Origin: Pseudomonadota bacterium
GTDB lineage: Bacteria > Verrucomicrobiota > Verrucomicrobiia > Limisphaerales > SXTU01
Direction of reading: 5' to 3'
Assembly (NCBI GenBank): GCA_009922615.1
Contig: RFVF01000002.1
Location: 55,701-119,700 of the forward strand
DNA length: 64,000 bases
Positions 33,511 through 44,918 of the stretch are shown piece after piece (positions within the stretch are counted from its first letter, which is position 1; the number at the start of each line of letters is the position of its first letter). The notes beneath the pieces are model-generated. The model was given only the letters and a program-made list of their open reading frames with translations. It made no database searches and was not told where the DNA came from. The translations under genes were made by a program, and so were the position numbers.

Positions 33511-33532
33511 TTGATATTTTCCGCCCCCGCCG

Positions 33533-33925
33533 ATGAAAGTCAGCAAACAAGCCCGCCGTGACGGCAAGACGTTGTTCAACGCCTGCTGTGTGAATGGCCT
33601 CCTGAACGAGGACAAGGTCCGGCAGACCGTGACCGCTGTCATCGCCCAGAAGCCCCGCGGGTATGCCGCCACCCTGACGCATCTCCAGCGCCTGGTGAAG
33701 CTGGATCTCGACCGCCGCTCCGCGCGCGTCGAGAACGCCGTCGAATCCACCCCGGCGCAGATGGAAAACATCCAGGCCGCCCTGACGCAGAAATACGGCC
33801 CCGGCATGAACGTGACCTTCTGGGTCAACCCGGCGCTGATCGGCGGCGTGAAGATCAAGGCCGGCAGCGACATTTACGATGGCAGCGTGGCCGGCCGCCT
33901 GGCTGCTCTCAACGACACGATTTGA
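33533..33925 (+). CDS. atpH: ATP synthase F1 subunit delta (short form)
   Basis: Links the peripheral stalk to F1. Only 130 aa, against the usual 175-180. The C-terminal signature is present (MNVTFWVNPALIGGVKIKAGSDIYDGSVAGRLAALNDTI), while the N-terminal helical domain that binds alpha is much shorter (SKQARRDGKTLFNACCVNGLLNEDKVRQTV). No frameshift or upstream in-frame extension is visible in the 22-bp gap after atpF, so the short form appears genuine. Confidence 0.9.
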   Translation: MKVSKQARRDGKTLFNACCVNGLLNEDKVRQTVTAVIAQKPRGYAATLTHLQRLVKLDLDRRSARVENAVESTPAQMENIQAALTQKYGPGMNVTFWVNPALIGGVKIKAGSDIYDGSVAGRLAALNDTI

Positions 33926-33948
33926 TTTTTTCGACTTAAAGAATTGCT

Positions 33949-35475
33949 ATGAGTTCCATCCTGCAAGACATCGAAGCCCAGATTTCGGGCCTCAAGACCT
34001 CCGTCTCCCGGCAGAACGTCGGCACCGTGCGCGAGATTTCCGACGGCGTGGCCAAGGTTGAAGGCCTCACCGACGCGATGCTCAACGAGATGCTCGACTT
34101 CGGCAACGGCGTCATCGGCCTCGCGCTCAACCTCGAAGAAACCGAGGTCGGCGTCGTCGTGCTCGGTGATTACCTCGCCATCCGCGAAGGCTCCGAGGTC
34201 AGGACCACCGGCAAGCTGCTTTCCGTGCCCGTGGGCAAGGGTCTGCTCGGTCGCGTGGTGGACATGCTCGGCCGCCCGGTGGACGGCAAAGGCCCCATCG
34301 CCGCAACCACCCAGTATCCAGTCGAGAAAATCGCGCCCGGCATCGTCAAGCGCAAATCGGTCAGCCAACCGCTCCAGACGGGCATCATGTCCGTGGACGC
34401 GATGATCCCCATCGGCCGTGGCCAACGAGAACTCATCATCGGCGACCGTTCGACCGGCAAGACGACCATCGGCGTGGACGCGATGATCAATCAGGCGCGC
34501 ATCAACAAACAGAACGCCGGCCAGAAGGACTTCCGCCCCGTTTACAACATCTACGTCGCCGTCGGCCAGAAGCAGTCCAACATCGCGCGCGTGATTGCCG
34601 AGTTGGAGAAGGCTGGCGCGATGGAATACACCATCGTCGTGGCGGCCGGTGCCGACGCTCCTGCCGCTGCCCAGTATCTCGCGCCGTTCTCCGGTGCGGC
34701 GATGGGCGAGTGGTTCATGGACAACGGCATGGACGCGCTCATCATTTACGATGACCTCTCCAAGCAGGCCGTCGCTTATCGCCAAGTCTCACTCGTGCTC
34801 AAGCGTCCCTCGGGCCGTGAAGCTTATCCCGGCGACGTGTTCTATCTGCACAGCCGCTTGTTGGAGCGCTCCGCGCGCGTCAACGAACGCAGCGGCGGTG
34901 GCTCGCTCACCGCGCTGCCCATCATCGAAACGCAGGCAGGCGACGTTTCGGCCTACATCCCGACGAACGTGATTTCGATCACGGACGGCCAGATTTACTT
35001 GGAAACTGACTTGTTCTATCAGGGCATCCGTCCCGCGATTTCCGTCGGCCTCTCGGTGTCGCGCGTCGGCTCCGCCGCACAGATCAAGGCGATGAAGCAG
35101 GTCGCCGGCAAAATTAAGCTCGAACTCGCGCAGTTCCGCGAACTCGCCGCCTTCGCGCAGTTCGGCTCTGACCTCGACGCCAAGACGCAAGCCACGCTCG
35201 AGCGCGGCAAGCGCATCGTCGAGCTCTTCAAGCAGAACCAATACAATCCGCTGCCCGTCGAAGTGCAGGCCTCCGTGCTGTGGTCCATGCAGAACAACTT
35301 CCTCGACGACGTGCCGGTGGAAAAGGTGAAGGACTTCCAGAACAAGCTTACCGACTTCCTCTCCACGCGGAAGAGCGCCTTGCTCGACAAGATTCGCAAC
35401 GAGAAAGCCATCAGTGACGCGCTGGCTGCTGAATTGAAGGCCGCGCTCACGGAATTCAAGCAGAGCTACCGCTAA
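33949..35475 (+). CDS. atpA: ATP synthase F1 subunit alpha
   Basis: Non-catalytic nucleotide-binding subunit of F1, 508 aa. P-loop [18 protein letters not shown]; further motifs [66 protein letters not shown], and the Arg finger region [23 protein letters not shown]. Standard length and position. Confidence 0.98.
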   Translation: MSSILQDIEAQISGLKTSVSRQNVGTVREISDGVAKVEGLTDAMLNEMLDFGNGVIGLALNLEETEVGVVVLGDYLAIREGSEVRTTGKLLSVPVGKGLLGRVVDMLGRPVDGKGPIAATTQYPVEKIAPGIVKRKSVSQPLQTGIMSVDAMIPIGRGQRELIIGDRSTGKTTIGVDAMINQARINKQNAGQKDFRPVYNIYVAVGQKQSNIARVIAELEKAGAMEYTIVVAAGADAPAAAQYLAPFSGAAMGEWFMDNGMDALIIYDDLSKQAVAYRQVSLVLKRPSGREAYPGDVFYLHSRLLERSARVNERSGGGSLTALPIIETQAGDVSAYIPTNVISITDGQIYLETDLFYQGIRPAISVGLSVSRVGSAAQIKAMKQVAGKIKLELAQFRELAAFAQFGSDLDAKTQATLERGKRIVELFKQNQYNPLPVEVQASVLWSMQNNFLDDVPVEKVKDFQNKLTDFLSTRKSALLDKIRNEKAISDALAAELKAALTEFKQSYR

Positions 35476-35506
35476 GTTTCGCCGCGCTAAACTGCCTTAG
35501 CCCACC

Positions 35507-36388
35507 ATGCCCAGCACACGCGACATCCGCCGACGCATCAAGTCGGTCAAGAACACGGCCCAGATTACGAAGGCCATGCAGATGGTCGCGTCGGCCAAAA
35601 TGCGCCGCGCCCAGCAGGCCGCGCTCGCGGGTCGGCCTTACGCCACACTGATGAACGAAGTCCTCGCGGCAGCCACGGCGGGCGCGGGCGAGTTCACGCA
35701 TCCGCTGATGGAGAAGCGCACCGGCAAGAAACGCGCGCTCATCCTCATCACCACGGACAAAGGGTTGTGCGGTGCCCTCAACACAAACCTTCTCCGCGAG
35801 GCCGCCAAGTGGGACAAGGACACCACCGTCTTCATCTGCGCCGGCAAGAAAGGCGCGCAGTGGGCGGGCCGCTTGAAGCGCGATCTGGCGGCGGAATTCA
35901 GCTACAAGGACACGCCACAGTTCGCCGAAGCACGGGCCATCTCCAAGTTTGCCCAGGACCTGTTCCTCGAAGGCAAAGTGGACGCGGTGGACGTGCTCTA
36001 CACGAATTTCATCAACACCTTGACCCAGAAGCCCGAATCACGGCAGCTCCTGCCGCTGGGCGAGATCAAGGCGTTGGAAGCCGGACTCGAAGGCGATGGC
36101 GCGACCAAGGCACTCGGCGAAGCCACCCGCGAATACCTCTTTGAGCCGGTCGCCGCCACGGTGCTCGGCAATTTGCTGCCGCACTACTTGAACTACCAAG
36201 TCTTCCAATTCTTGCAGGAAGCCAAGGCTTCCGAACAGTCCGCACGCATGGTCGCCATGAAAAACGCGACCGACAACGCCAAGCAAATCATCAAGGACCT
36301 GACGCTCGAATACAACAAGCTGCGCCAGGCCAACATCACGAAAGAACTTTTGGAAATCACCACCGCCCAGATGGCGATGGGCAATTAA
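35507..36388 (+). CDS. atpG: ATP synthase F1 subunit gamma
   Basis: Central rotor shaft, 293 aa. N-terminal STRDIRRRIKSVKNTAQITKAMQMVASAKMRRAQQ and C-terminal SEQSARMVAMKNATDNAKQIIKDLTLEYNKLRQANITKELLEI signatures form the coiled coil; the core contains ALILITTDKGLCGALN. Normal length. 31 bp after atpA. Confidence 0.98.
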   Translation: MPSTRDIRRRIKSVKNTAQITKAMQMVASAKMRRAQQAALAGRPYATLMNEVLAAATAGAGEFTHPLMEKRTGKKRALILITTDKGLCGALNTNLLREAAKWDKDTTVFICAGKKGAQWAGRLKRDLAAEFSYKDTPQFAEARAISKFAQDLFLEGKVDAVDVLYTNFINTLTQKPESRQLLPLGEIKALEAGLEGDGATKALGEATREYLFEPVAATVLGNLLPHYLNYQVFQFLQEAKASEQSARMVAMKNATDNAKQIIKDLTLEYNKLRQANITKELLEITTAQMAMGN

Positions 36389-37852
<1,464 letters not shown>

Positions 37853-37866
37853 TGCCTCTCTGAACC

Positions 37867-38277
37867 ATGGCCGCGACACTCAAACTCGAAATCGTCACCC
37901 CGGAGGCGAAGATCTACTCCGAGGATGTGGACATGGTCACGCTCCCCGGCGTCGAGGGCGAGATGGGCATCTACCCAATGCACATCCCGCTCATGACCCA
38001 GATCGCCCACGGCGAGATCGTCGCCAAAAAAGGTGGTGTGGATCACTACCTCGCCACCGGCGAAGGTTTCGTCGAGATCACCGGCGACCGCGTGGCCATC
38101 CTCACCGACATGGCCATCAAGGCCGACGACATCGATGAAGCGAAGGCCGAGGAAGCCCGCAAAAAGGCCGAGGCACGCCTCGCCGAAAAGCTCACGGACG
38201 AAGAAACAGCAACGGTGCAGGCCGCGTTGCTCCATTCGCTCACGCAGCTCAACGTCAAACGCCGCACGCGGCGATAA
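37867..38277 (+). CDS. atpC: ATP synthase F1 subunit epsilon
   Basis: Regulatory foot of the rotor, 136 aa. N-terminal beta sandwich (LKLEIVTPEAKIYSEDVDMVTLPGVEGEMGIYPMHIPLMTQI) followed by the helical hairpin (EAKAEEARKKAEARLAEKLTDEE). Last gene of the operon; a strong hairpin follows. Confidence 0.96.
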   Translation: MAATLKLEIVTPEAKIYSEDVDMVTLPGVEGEMGIYPMHIPLMTQIAHGEIVAKKGGVDHYLATGEGFVEITGDRVAILTDMAIKADDIDEAKAEEARKKAEARLAEKLTDEETATVQAALLHSLTQLNVKRRTRR

Positions 38278-38303
38278 ACCAGTTCGAGGAGGTTCCTTCA
38301 ACT

Positions 38304-38335
38304 GCGGCGAACTCCGGTTCGCCGCTATTTATTTT
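38304..38335. terminator. Bidirectional rho-independent terminator after atpC
   Basis: GCGGCGAAC-TCCG-GTTCGCCGC, a perfect 9-bp stem with a tetraloop, followed by TATTTATTTT. It sits 27 bp after the atpC stop, and on the other strand the AsmA-like gene ends inside it (stop at 38325), so it can serve both convergent units. Confidence 0.85.
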
Positions 38336-41300
38336 CCGGGGTGCTTTTCTCCGGCGTGAGGAACTCACGGATGGTCTGAAAGGGACGCAGCGGCAGCAGG
38401 AGGAATTTCGGGATGAAGCGCGGCTCGCTCTTGGGATTCGCGAGCGAGCCGGTGACCTTGTATTCGAAGACCTTCGTCATCGGCGAGGTGAGAAAACTCA
38501 GGATCGGCCCGACGAGGAAGGTGTCGCGAAACATCTCGGCCTCGACCACCGCGTTGACCCGGCCGGCGAAATCCACCGTGCCGTCGTAGTGCAGTCTCGC
38601 GGGTGAGGAGTTGATCTCGAGGTTTTTCGTGTAGATGACGCTGTTCGTTAGGATGAAGGTTCCCTTGGCCTCCTTCGCCCGGCTGTTGCCGAGATCCTTG
38701 TTGATCGCGTTCAGCACCGGCGAAAACAGGCCGAAGATGGGGAACTCCCACAGCAGCCCATCGTTGAGGCGCACCTCGCCAAAGCCCTGCCAGCTCTGCC
38801 AGTCCGCCGTGTTTGCATTGGTGACGACGATCGTGCCTGCCACCGTTCCTTCCAGTTTGTTCGGTTTGCCGGTGAGATTGGCGATGAAGCCGGGCAGGCT
38901 CGCGTTGGTGAACGCGAGGTTGAAGCCGAAGTCCGCACTGTGCCGGGGGGTGAAATCAAAATTCAAGTCACCCGCCAGCCGCCCGCCGTTGAACGCCCCG
39001 TCCAGATTCGTGATCGCCAGCCGGTTCGTCACCCAATGGATCGTTCCGGTGACCTGCGGCAGGTGGAAGAACGACCAGCGGAACGGCCCGCCCGCGATGT
39101 CGAAGTGCAGGTCCGTCGTGTCGCCCTCGCGGAACGGGATCGAGCCGTTCACGCGCACCGACGGCGCGTTGCTGAACTCATAGGCCTTGATCGCGCGCTC
39201 GGTCTGTGGGCCGATCATCCGCGTAAAGGCGTAGGGATCGAACGTGCTCGTCGCGTTCGTCACCCACAGCCGCTCGAAGCGGCCATCGATGGCGAGTTTG
39301 GGCACGTGGATTTCGCCCGTGCCGCGCCGCGCGAACACATCGCTGATCGCAAAAAGCTGGTTGGTGAAGTTCACGTGGCCACGAAACTTATCCAGCCGCT
39401 CGCCGCGCAGGATGAAGTTCGTCGCAGTCGCGCCGGCCCGGAAGGTCAGTTCCTGTTTCGCACCCCAGCGGCCCCACACTTCGCCCTCGACGCTTGGGGG
39501 GATGGTGAAAGTGAAGTTTGTCAGGATGCGTTTCTCCTCGGGCCGCTCCAGCAACGGCTCGATGGCGTGCGGGAAAACCTGGGCCCGGCCGGCCCAGTGA
39601 AATTCCTTCGTGCGCGGGTTCACGTCATAGTTCAAATGCACCTCGCCCTCGGGCCGGCGCGCCCACAGGTTGCGCAGACGGAGGATGCCGTTGGTCAGCG
39701 TGAGATCGGTGTTGGCTTCGAGATACGTCGCGTTGCGATACGAGCCGCCGGGGCTGTCCACGTGGGCGGCGAGCGTCACGGATTCTCCGGTGGCGCGCCA
39801 ATTCTTCACGGAATTCGTCCACTCGGGCAGCACAAGCGCGACGGCCGCCCGGGCTTTCGGCAGCCCGGTGAAGGTGAAGCGCGACATCTCGCGTCGGGTG
39901 TTCGCATCCAGCAGGTGCTCGATGCGATATGCGTCGAAGTCGAAGCCGCCGCTGGCCATCAGTGTGCGCGTGGCCACGTCGAGGCGCGCGGAGGTGTCCA
40001 GCGCGCCTTGGTAAAGTTCGGAGTGCAGGTTGGTGACAATCAGCTCCGGTGCACGCCAGCGGGCGGTGAAGTTGAACTTCGCCACGTCCAGCGATTGTGC
40101 CGGAGCCTGCACGGCGTCGAGGGCGACAGAGGTTTCCAACTGCCACGGTGCCAGATTGGTCCAGAAGCCCCACGCGGCCGACGCGCCGCTTTCCAAGCCG
40201 GCCGGGCTTGTGGCCGCGCCGACGTGTGTGGCCTTGGCCGTCACGCGCGCTTGTTTCGCCGTGCCCCACTTGGTCTGCGGCGCAGTGAGCTGTGCCTCCG
40301 CGTCGGCGGCGAGCAACTGCTTTCGAGCCGGCGCGAAGCTTGCGTTGCCGGACAGCCGGCCCTCGGCAAGCTGGCCCCATTCCGACTTCAACCCCGTGGT
40401 GCGCAGCGTCCCACTGGCGCGCCATTCGTCCGGCGCGAGCGGACGCGGCGCGGCCTGGCCGCTGAAGCGCAGCGTGGCCGCCTCGGCCCACGGCGACTTG
40501 CCAGTGCGCAGTGCCACTTCCCACGCAGCGTCCCAGTCGTTGGTGCGGTCGGACTGTCGGTTTAGCCGTGCGGTGAACAGCACGTGCTCGGCGCTGAGGA
40601 TTAGATTCGTGGTGCGCAGGCGCTCGGCTTCGAGCCGGAAGTCCGCATTCGCCGCGCCGTTGGTGCCAGGCGGCTGGTTGATTTTCGCCGTGAAATTCGC
40701 ATGGCGTCCGCTGCCCCAGGGCGTGACCACATCGCGCGTCTGCACTTTCAAGTCGGCTTGAAAACCGCGCTCCAGTTTTGCATCGGCACGCAGAGCCAGC
40801 TCGATTTCCGGCGGCGCAGTGAACTGCACACGGGCCAGTTCGGTGAGGACTCGGTGCAGGATGGCCTCGGCTCCGGGCCGGGCTGGCTCCGCCGGCCCCG
40901 TGGGCGGGGAGGCGCTTTTGGCCCCGGGTCTGCGCAACGCCGTGGCATTGGTCAGCACGGCGCTGAACTTCATCTGAATGCCTTGCACGGTGGCATTGAG
41001 CTGGGGCAGTTCCCACACGTCGTTCGGGAGGAAACGCACCGTGGTGGCGAGGTTGGTGACGAGGAGCACCTGCGGCGGCAGGTTGGATGGAGCCAGCTTC
41101 CAGGTCATCCCGCCCTGGCTGAGGACGACGCCGCGCGGAATGAGTTGAAAGTGGCGCAGCGCTTCGGAGTCCAGTTGCACTTCGACTTCGCCGACGGAAA
41201 AGTGCGGCCCCGTGACGACTCCGGCCTGGCCCACCACGATGCCTTCAGCGACGAGTCCGCGAAACCATTGCCAGCGCAGCCGGTGGAATTCCACGTCCAA

Positions 41301-41489
41301 CCCGCGAGCTTTCAACTCAGCGAGGATGGGCCGTTTGACGAAATCGGGAACGCCGCGCTGGTTGAACCACAGGAAGGCGACGAGCACCGCGAGGACGAGG
41401 AGCCACGCAACGATGCGCACGCAGCGGAAACCCACCCGGCACACGCGCCAGAAGGTCCAGCGTTTCGGTTGTGGTTTCGCGTCAGGCAC
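38325..41489 (-). CDS. Large AsmA/TamB-like membrane-anchored protein
   Basis: A 1054-aa protein with one N-terminal TM (VRIVAWLLVLAVLVAFLWFN) and a very long beta-rich periplasmic part with repeated FTNQLFAI/NLDGAFNGG-type strands. The C-terminal region (LLWEFPIFGLFSPVLNAI, NSVIYTKNLEINSSPARLHYDGTVDFAGRVNA) is the AsmA-like domain of large bridge proteins that move phospholipid between membranes. It is the last gene of the minus-strand operon that starts at the S1C protease. Lipid transport is inference from fold type; the sequence itself shows only the anchor and repeat pattern. Confidence 0.82.
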   Translation of the reverse strand: MPDAKPQPKRWTFWRVCRVGFRCVRIVAWLLVLAVLVAFLWFNQRGVPDFVKRPILAELKARGLDVEFHRLRWQWFRGLVAEGIVVGQAGVVTGPHFSVGEVEVQLDSEALRHFQLIPRGVVLSQGGMTWKLAPSNLPPQVLLVTNLATTVRFLPNDVWELPQLNATVQGIQMKFSAVLTNATALRRPGAKSASPPTGPAEPARPGAEAILHRVLTELARVQFTAPPEIELALRADAKLERGFQADLKVQTRDVVTPWGSGRHANFTAKINQPPGTNGAANADFRLEAERLRTTNLILSAEHVLFTARLNRQSDRTNDWDAAWEVALRTGKSPWAEAATLRFSGQAAPRPLAPDEWRASGTLRTTGLKSEWGQLAEGRLSGNASFAPARKQLLAADAEAQLTAPQTKWGTAKQARVTAKATHVGAATSPAGLESGASAAWGFWTNLAPWQLETSVALDAVQAPAQSLDVAKFNFTARWRAPELIVTNLHSELYQGALDTSARLDVATRTLMASGGFDFDAYRIEHLLDANTRREMSRFTFTGLPKARAAVALVLPEWTNSVKNWRATGESVTLAAHVDSPGGSYRNATYLEANTDLTLTNGILRLRNLWARRPEGEVHLNYDVNPRTKEFHWAGRAQVFPHAIEPLLERPEEKRILTNFTFTIPPSVEGEVWGRWGAKQELTFRAGATATNFILRGERLDKFRGHVNFTNQLFAISDVFARRGTGEIHVPKLAIDGRFERLWVTNATSTFDPYAFTRMIGPQTERAIKAYEFSNAPSVRVNGSIPFREGDTTDLHFDIAGGPFRWSFFHLPQVTGTIHWVTNRLAITNLDGAFNGGRLAGDLNFDFTPRHSADFGFNLAFTNASLPGFIANLTGKPNKLEGTVAGTIVVTNANTADWQSWQGFGEVRLNDGLLWEFPIFGLFSPVLNAINKDLGNSRAKEAKGTFILTNSVIYTKNLEINSSPARLHYDGTVDFAGRVNAVVEAEMFRDTFLVGPILSFLTSPMTKVFEYKVTGSLANPKSEPRFIPKFLLLPLRPFQTIREFLTPEKSTPENK

Positions 41490-41515
41490 GGAGCTTCACC
41501 CAGCGCAGGGCCGAG

Positions 41516-43345
41516 TCATTTCACCTGGCTGAGATACTGCACGATGTAGTGCAGGAACAGCTCGCGGGGAAATTCAAAGACCGCGGGCTGGCCGCTGCGC
41601 GGATCGGGGGCGCTGGCCCACGGGTTCCGCTTCGAGGGCATGTGGCCAAAGGTGAGAACGTTCGTGCGCGCGGGCTGGCCGGCCAGTTCGATGCTCACGC
41701 TCCGGCTGTCCGGGCCAATGCCGTAGAGCGACAGCCGCTTGGTGTCTGCCGCACCTTCGGCAAGGAACACCCAGCGCGCAGCGCGCAACTGGCCGAGGCG
41801 GAAGCAGGTTTCCTCCAAGGCGACGCTTCTCAGCTCATCCAAGGTGTTGTTGCCTTCGCTCCACCGCCCGTTGGCCGCGCGGGTGAGGCGGTGATTCTGC
41901 CCATCCCACTGGACGGAAAGGGCGCTGACCTGATTGGTGGCGAAGGACCACACCGTGCGGTCCTGCAACTGGAACAGGGACCACGCGAAGTTTTCGACAT
42001 CCCCGCGCGAAACCACGTAGATGGAATTCTCGTCGTGCCGGCGGGCGAACACGGTGTCGTTGCCCTTGGTCTTGCCGAAATCTAGGCGCGCCACGAGCGT
42101 GTTGGTGAGCGCGCCTGCCGCGTTGGTGCCGGAGCGCAACAGGCTCACGCTGCGTTCCGGCGTGGTGAGACCGTAGGGAGCGTAATCGGTGACCACGTCC
42201 TTCTCCAGCTCCACGGCCTCGAGGGTCACGAGGTTGGCCAGAAAGCTTTCCATCATCACGGGATCGGTGGGGGTTTGCGCTTTGTCGTCAGCTACCCACA
42301 CGAGCTCGGCGGCGGCGTTGGTCCGGAGCCGCAGCGTGAAAGGTTCCTTGGCCTGCACCTGAATGGTGTCCACGCCGCCGGGCACGAGCGCGTCCACGAG
42401 CCGGTGCTCGGTGAAGTCCCAGACCGGCGCGCGCAACTGCTCCAGCCAATCACGAGCTACCAGCATCACGTTGGTCGTCGCCAGACTGCGCGCGTAAACC
42501 AGTCCGGGCTGGTTGGTCGGGCTTTTGCCAAACTGCACGGTGAGCAAATCATTCGTGCCCGCGCCGAAAGCCAGCTCCATCTCGGGGGGTTGCAGGCCAA
42601 ATGAATCGAGTTCGGCCTTGGGGTCATCCGTGACGAAGCGCTGCACGGGCCAGCGCTGCAACTCGGTGAGCAACTGATCGAGTCGCGGCGTGTTGGCACG
42701 CTTCACCGGCTTGGGTTCCTCGATGCGCCAGAGCCGGTTGGTCCCCCGCTGGGCAACCAGATCGCGCGTGCCGTTACGGACGCGCAGGCGGTCAAACTTC
42801 AGCCCGGTCAGAGAAAGCAACCGCCGGTCGCGCCATGCATCGGCGGTGAGCGGCAACAATTCCAGCAGCTTCGCATCGGTGATGGCGATGTGATCACTGC
42901 CGGCGACTTGAACGTAAAGCAGATCGTTGACCGCCGTGCGGGCACCGATGCGCAATTCCACCGGCTGGCCACCCTGCTGGAAAAGCACCGTGGCCTGCGG
43001 CGGTTGGAGGCCAAAGTCCACCAGCCGCGTCGCCTCCGCACCGGTCACGTGCTGGCGCGGCCGCAATTTGGAGCAGACATCCAACAGCGCATTCAAGGCG
43101 AGGTCGTTGGCCGGATAATTCAACGGCGCCGTCAACCGCCACTGGCCACCGGCGCGTTCGGCGCGGAAGGTGGCATTCGAGCGGGTGAGCTCCACGCGCG
43201 TAACCGTGGCCGGCCGCAACTGTGGAACGAGCGTTCCCCCGGGCGTGCTCGTCGCGAGGTCGGGCCGCCGCAGCTCCACCGCGACGATGAACGCCAGCAG
43301 CGCCAGCGCGAGCCCCACCAACCATTTTGTCTGCTTGGAATTCAC
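41516..43345 (-). CDS. DUF4340 domain-containing protein
   Basis: A 609-aa membrane-anchored protein. GTG 43345 (VNSKQTKWLVGLALALLAFIVAV) follows the GldG stop within 1 bp and gives one N-terminal TM; the track start is a TTG inside GldG. The rest is repeated beta/alpha units (VTRVELTRSNATFRAERAGGQWRLTAPLNYPAN, then similar blocks), which define DUF4340. This family almost always follows GldG in gliding/ABC loci. Function unknown; probably a periplasmic partner of the ABC system. Confidence 0.9.
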   Translation of the reverse strand: MNSKQTKWLVGLALALLAFIVAVELRRPDLATSTPGGTLVPQLRPATVTRVELTRSNATFRAERAGGQWRLTAPLNYPANDLALNALLDVCSKLRPRQHVTGAEATRLVDFGLQPPQATVLFQQGGQPVELRIGARTAVNDLLYVQVAGSDHIAITDAKLLELLPLTADAWRDRRLLSLTGLKFDRLRVRNGTRDLVAQRGTNRLWRIEEPKPVKRANTPRLDQLLTELQRWPVQRFVTDDPKAELDSFGLQPPEMELAFGAGTNDLLTVQFGKSPTNQPGLVYARSLATTNVMLVARDWLEQLRAPVWDFTEHRLVDALVPGGVDTIQVQAKEPFTLRLRTNAAAELVWVADDKAQTPTDPVMMESFLANLVTLEAVELEKDVVTDYAPYGLTTPERSVSLLRSGTNAAGALTNTLVARLDFGKTKGNDTVFARRHDENSIYVVSRGDVENFAWSLFQLQDRTVWSFATNQVSALSVQWDGQNHRLTRAANGRWSEGNNTLDELRSVALEETCFRLGQLRAARWVFLAEGAADTKRLSLYGIGPDSRSVSIELAGQPARTNVLTFGHMPSKRNPWASAPDPRSGQPAVFEFPRELFLHYIVQYLSQVK

Positions 43346-43346
43346 G

Positions 43347-44831
43347 TCAAGATTGCCGCCGGAACCAGACCAGCAGGCCGAACCCAAGGATCACGCCGGG
43401 CACCCCGCCCAGCAGAATCCATTGCACCGAGCGTAACTGCGAGTCCGACATGCTGAACTGATAGACGCGCACCGGGCGCGGGCCGACTCCCACCAAGCGT
43501 GGCCGGTCCACGAGCCAGTTGATAGCGTTGTGCGCGAAGTCGCGGTTGATCGATGCCTCGATCACCTGGTTGTTGAGAAAGAACGAGTCACCCACCACGA
43601 CCATCCGTGTGGAGCCGCCCTCGACACTACGCAGCCCGCCGCGCTCAACGGCCACGGCCACAGGCACAACGCCGGGCGGCGGATCGCGCCGGGGGTCGTA
43701 GCGCGGGCCGTTGCGATAATTGGAGATGGCCTTGCCCGCCTCCGAAGTGCTCACAAGCGGACGTGCTTGCGGGGCGTCCGAGCCTTGGACGCCAGGCCGC
43801 GGACGGACAGAGCGGGCGGTAGGAAAGATCACTCCGTTTTGTGTGCCGCCGAAGAGCCGGACGATCTCGTGTTCCCCGAAGTTTTTGAGCGTCATGTGGG
43901 AGTCCGCGCGGTCACCGGCCTCGTCGGTCACGAAGTTGTCGCCCAGCTCCACGCCCCATTGTTCGAGCAACCGTTCCAGGTCGGGCGAGCTGCCTTGCGT
44001 GAGCAGGATCAACGCGCGTCCGCCGCGGTCCAGGTAGCGGTTGAGCTTCTCGCGTTCAGTCGGCGTGACGGGCAGCACGGGGCCGGCGATGACCAACAGG
44101 CTGCAATCCGCCGGGACTTCGTTGGTGCCCACAAGCGGCAACGTGTAGGCCCGCATGCCGTTGGCCTGTTCGAGGAGTTGAATGAACTTCCAATAGCCGG
44201 TCGGCGTGGTGGGGCTGTCCGGCTCATGCTCCTTGTGGCCGACCAGGTAGTAAGCGTTCAACTGCCGGCTCTCGAAAAGCGTGAGCATCGCCGAGGTGAA
44301 GTAGGCTTCGCCGTTGAAGGACTTCCGTTTTACGGTCTGGCTTTTTCCGGCGAGCAGATTGCTGGTGTCGTATTCGGAGAGTTCGCCCGCTCGCACTATG
44401 CGGTGCTTGCCGTTCATCTCGAAGATGATGACGTCCCTGGTGTTGGGCGGGAGCTCACACCTTTTCTTGACCTGCTCGGCCTTGGCCGGCTCGGTGAGGT
44501 AATTGACCACGGAAACTTTCACCCGCGGGCTGGCGTGCTCGTATTGGCGCAGGAGCTGGAGGATCGGCCCGTAAAGCACTTCTTCGGGGTCGAAGAACAC
44601 TGTGACGTTCAGATCATTGGTGAACGCGTGCACGACCTGCAAGCTGACAGCAGCCAACGGCGGCACGCGATCCTCCGAGATGGACACCCGGCGGTAATGG
44701 CGCGCGGCCAGAAAGTTCACCATCAGCACAATGGCGACAAAGGCGGCCACACCCACGAGCGTGTTGAAGCCCGTGCCGAACTTGCGCGCGGCGGAGTAGC
44801 TGGGCGTGGGATTTTCGAAGTCGTCAGCCAT
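43347..44831 (-). CDS. GldG family protein (ABC-associated, periplasmic)
   Basis: A 494-aa protein with an N-terminal TM (GFNTLVGVAAFVAIVLMVNFLAARHY) and a C-terminal TM (VQWILLGGVPGVILGFGLLVWFRR). The middle is the GldG/IFT52-like domain (DLNVTVFFDPEEV, FESRQLNAYYLVGHKEHEPDSP, RALILLTQGSSPDLERLLEQWGVELGDNFV). In Bacteroidota GldF/GldG form an ABC permease complex for gliding; in PVC bacteria the same set occurs without known gliding. Located between permease and DUF4340. Confidence 0.9.
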   Translation of the reverse strand: MADDFENPTPSYSAARKFGTGFNTLVGVAAFVAIVLMVNFLAARHYRRVSISEDRVPPLAAVSLQVVHAFTNDLNVTVFFDPEEVLYGPILQLLRQYEHASPRVKVSVVNYLTEPAKAEQVKKRCELPPNTRDVIIFEMNGKHRIVRAGELSEYDTSNLLAGKSQTVKRKSFNGEAYFTSAMLTLFESRQLNAYYLVGHKEHEPDSPTTPTGYWKFIQLLEQANGMRAYTLPLVGTNEVPADCSLLVIAGPVLPVTPTEREKLNRYLDRGGRALILLTQGSSPDLERLLEQWGVELGDNFVTDEAGDRADSHMTLKNFGEHEIVRLFGGTQNGVIFPTARSVRPRPGVQGSDAPQARPLVSTSEAGKAISNYRNGPRYDPRRDPPPGVVPVAVAVERGGLRSVEGGSTRMVVVGDSFFLNNQVIEASINRDFAHNAINWLVDRPRLVGVGPRPVRVYQFSMSDSQLRSVQWILLGGVPGVILGFGLLVWFRRQS

Positions 44832-44918
44832 TCAGGTGATAAGTCCGGAGCCCACGGTCGGCTTTCGCCGTCCCGGCATTGCCGTGCGATCCGCTGCCCG
44901 GTCTGCGACTTTGAGATT

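Noticed and set aside
38940-40565. 541-aa plus-strand ORF opposite the AsmA-like gene
   Set aside because: Low-complexity Arg/Ala/Gly composition and no ribosome-binding site; shadow of the real frame.
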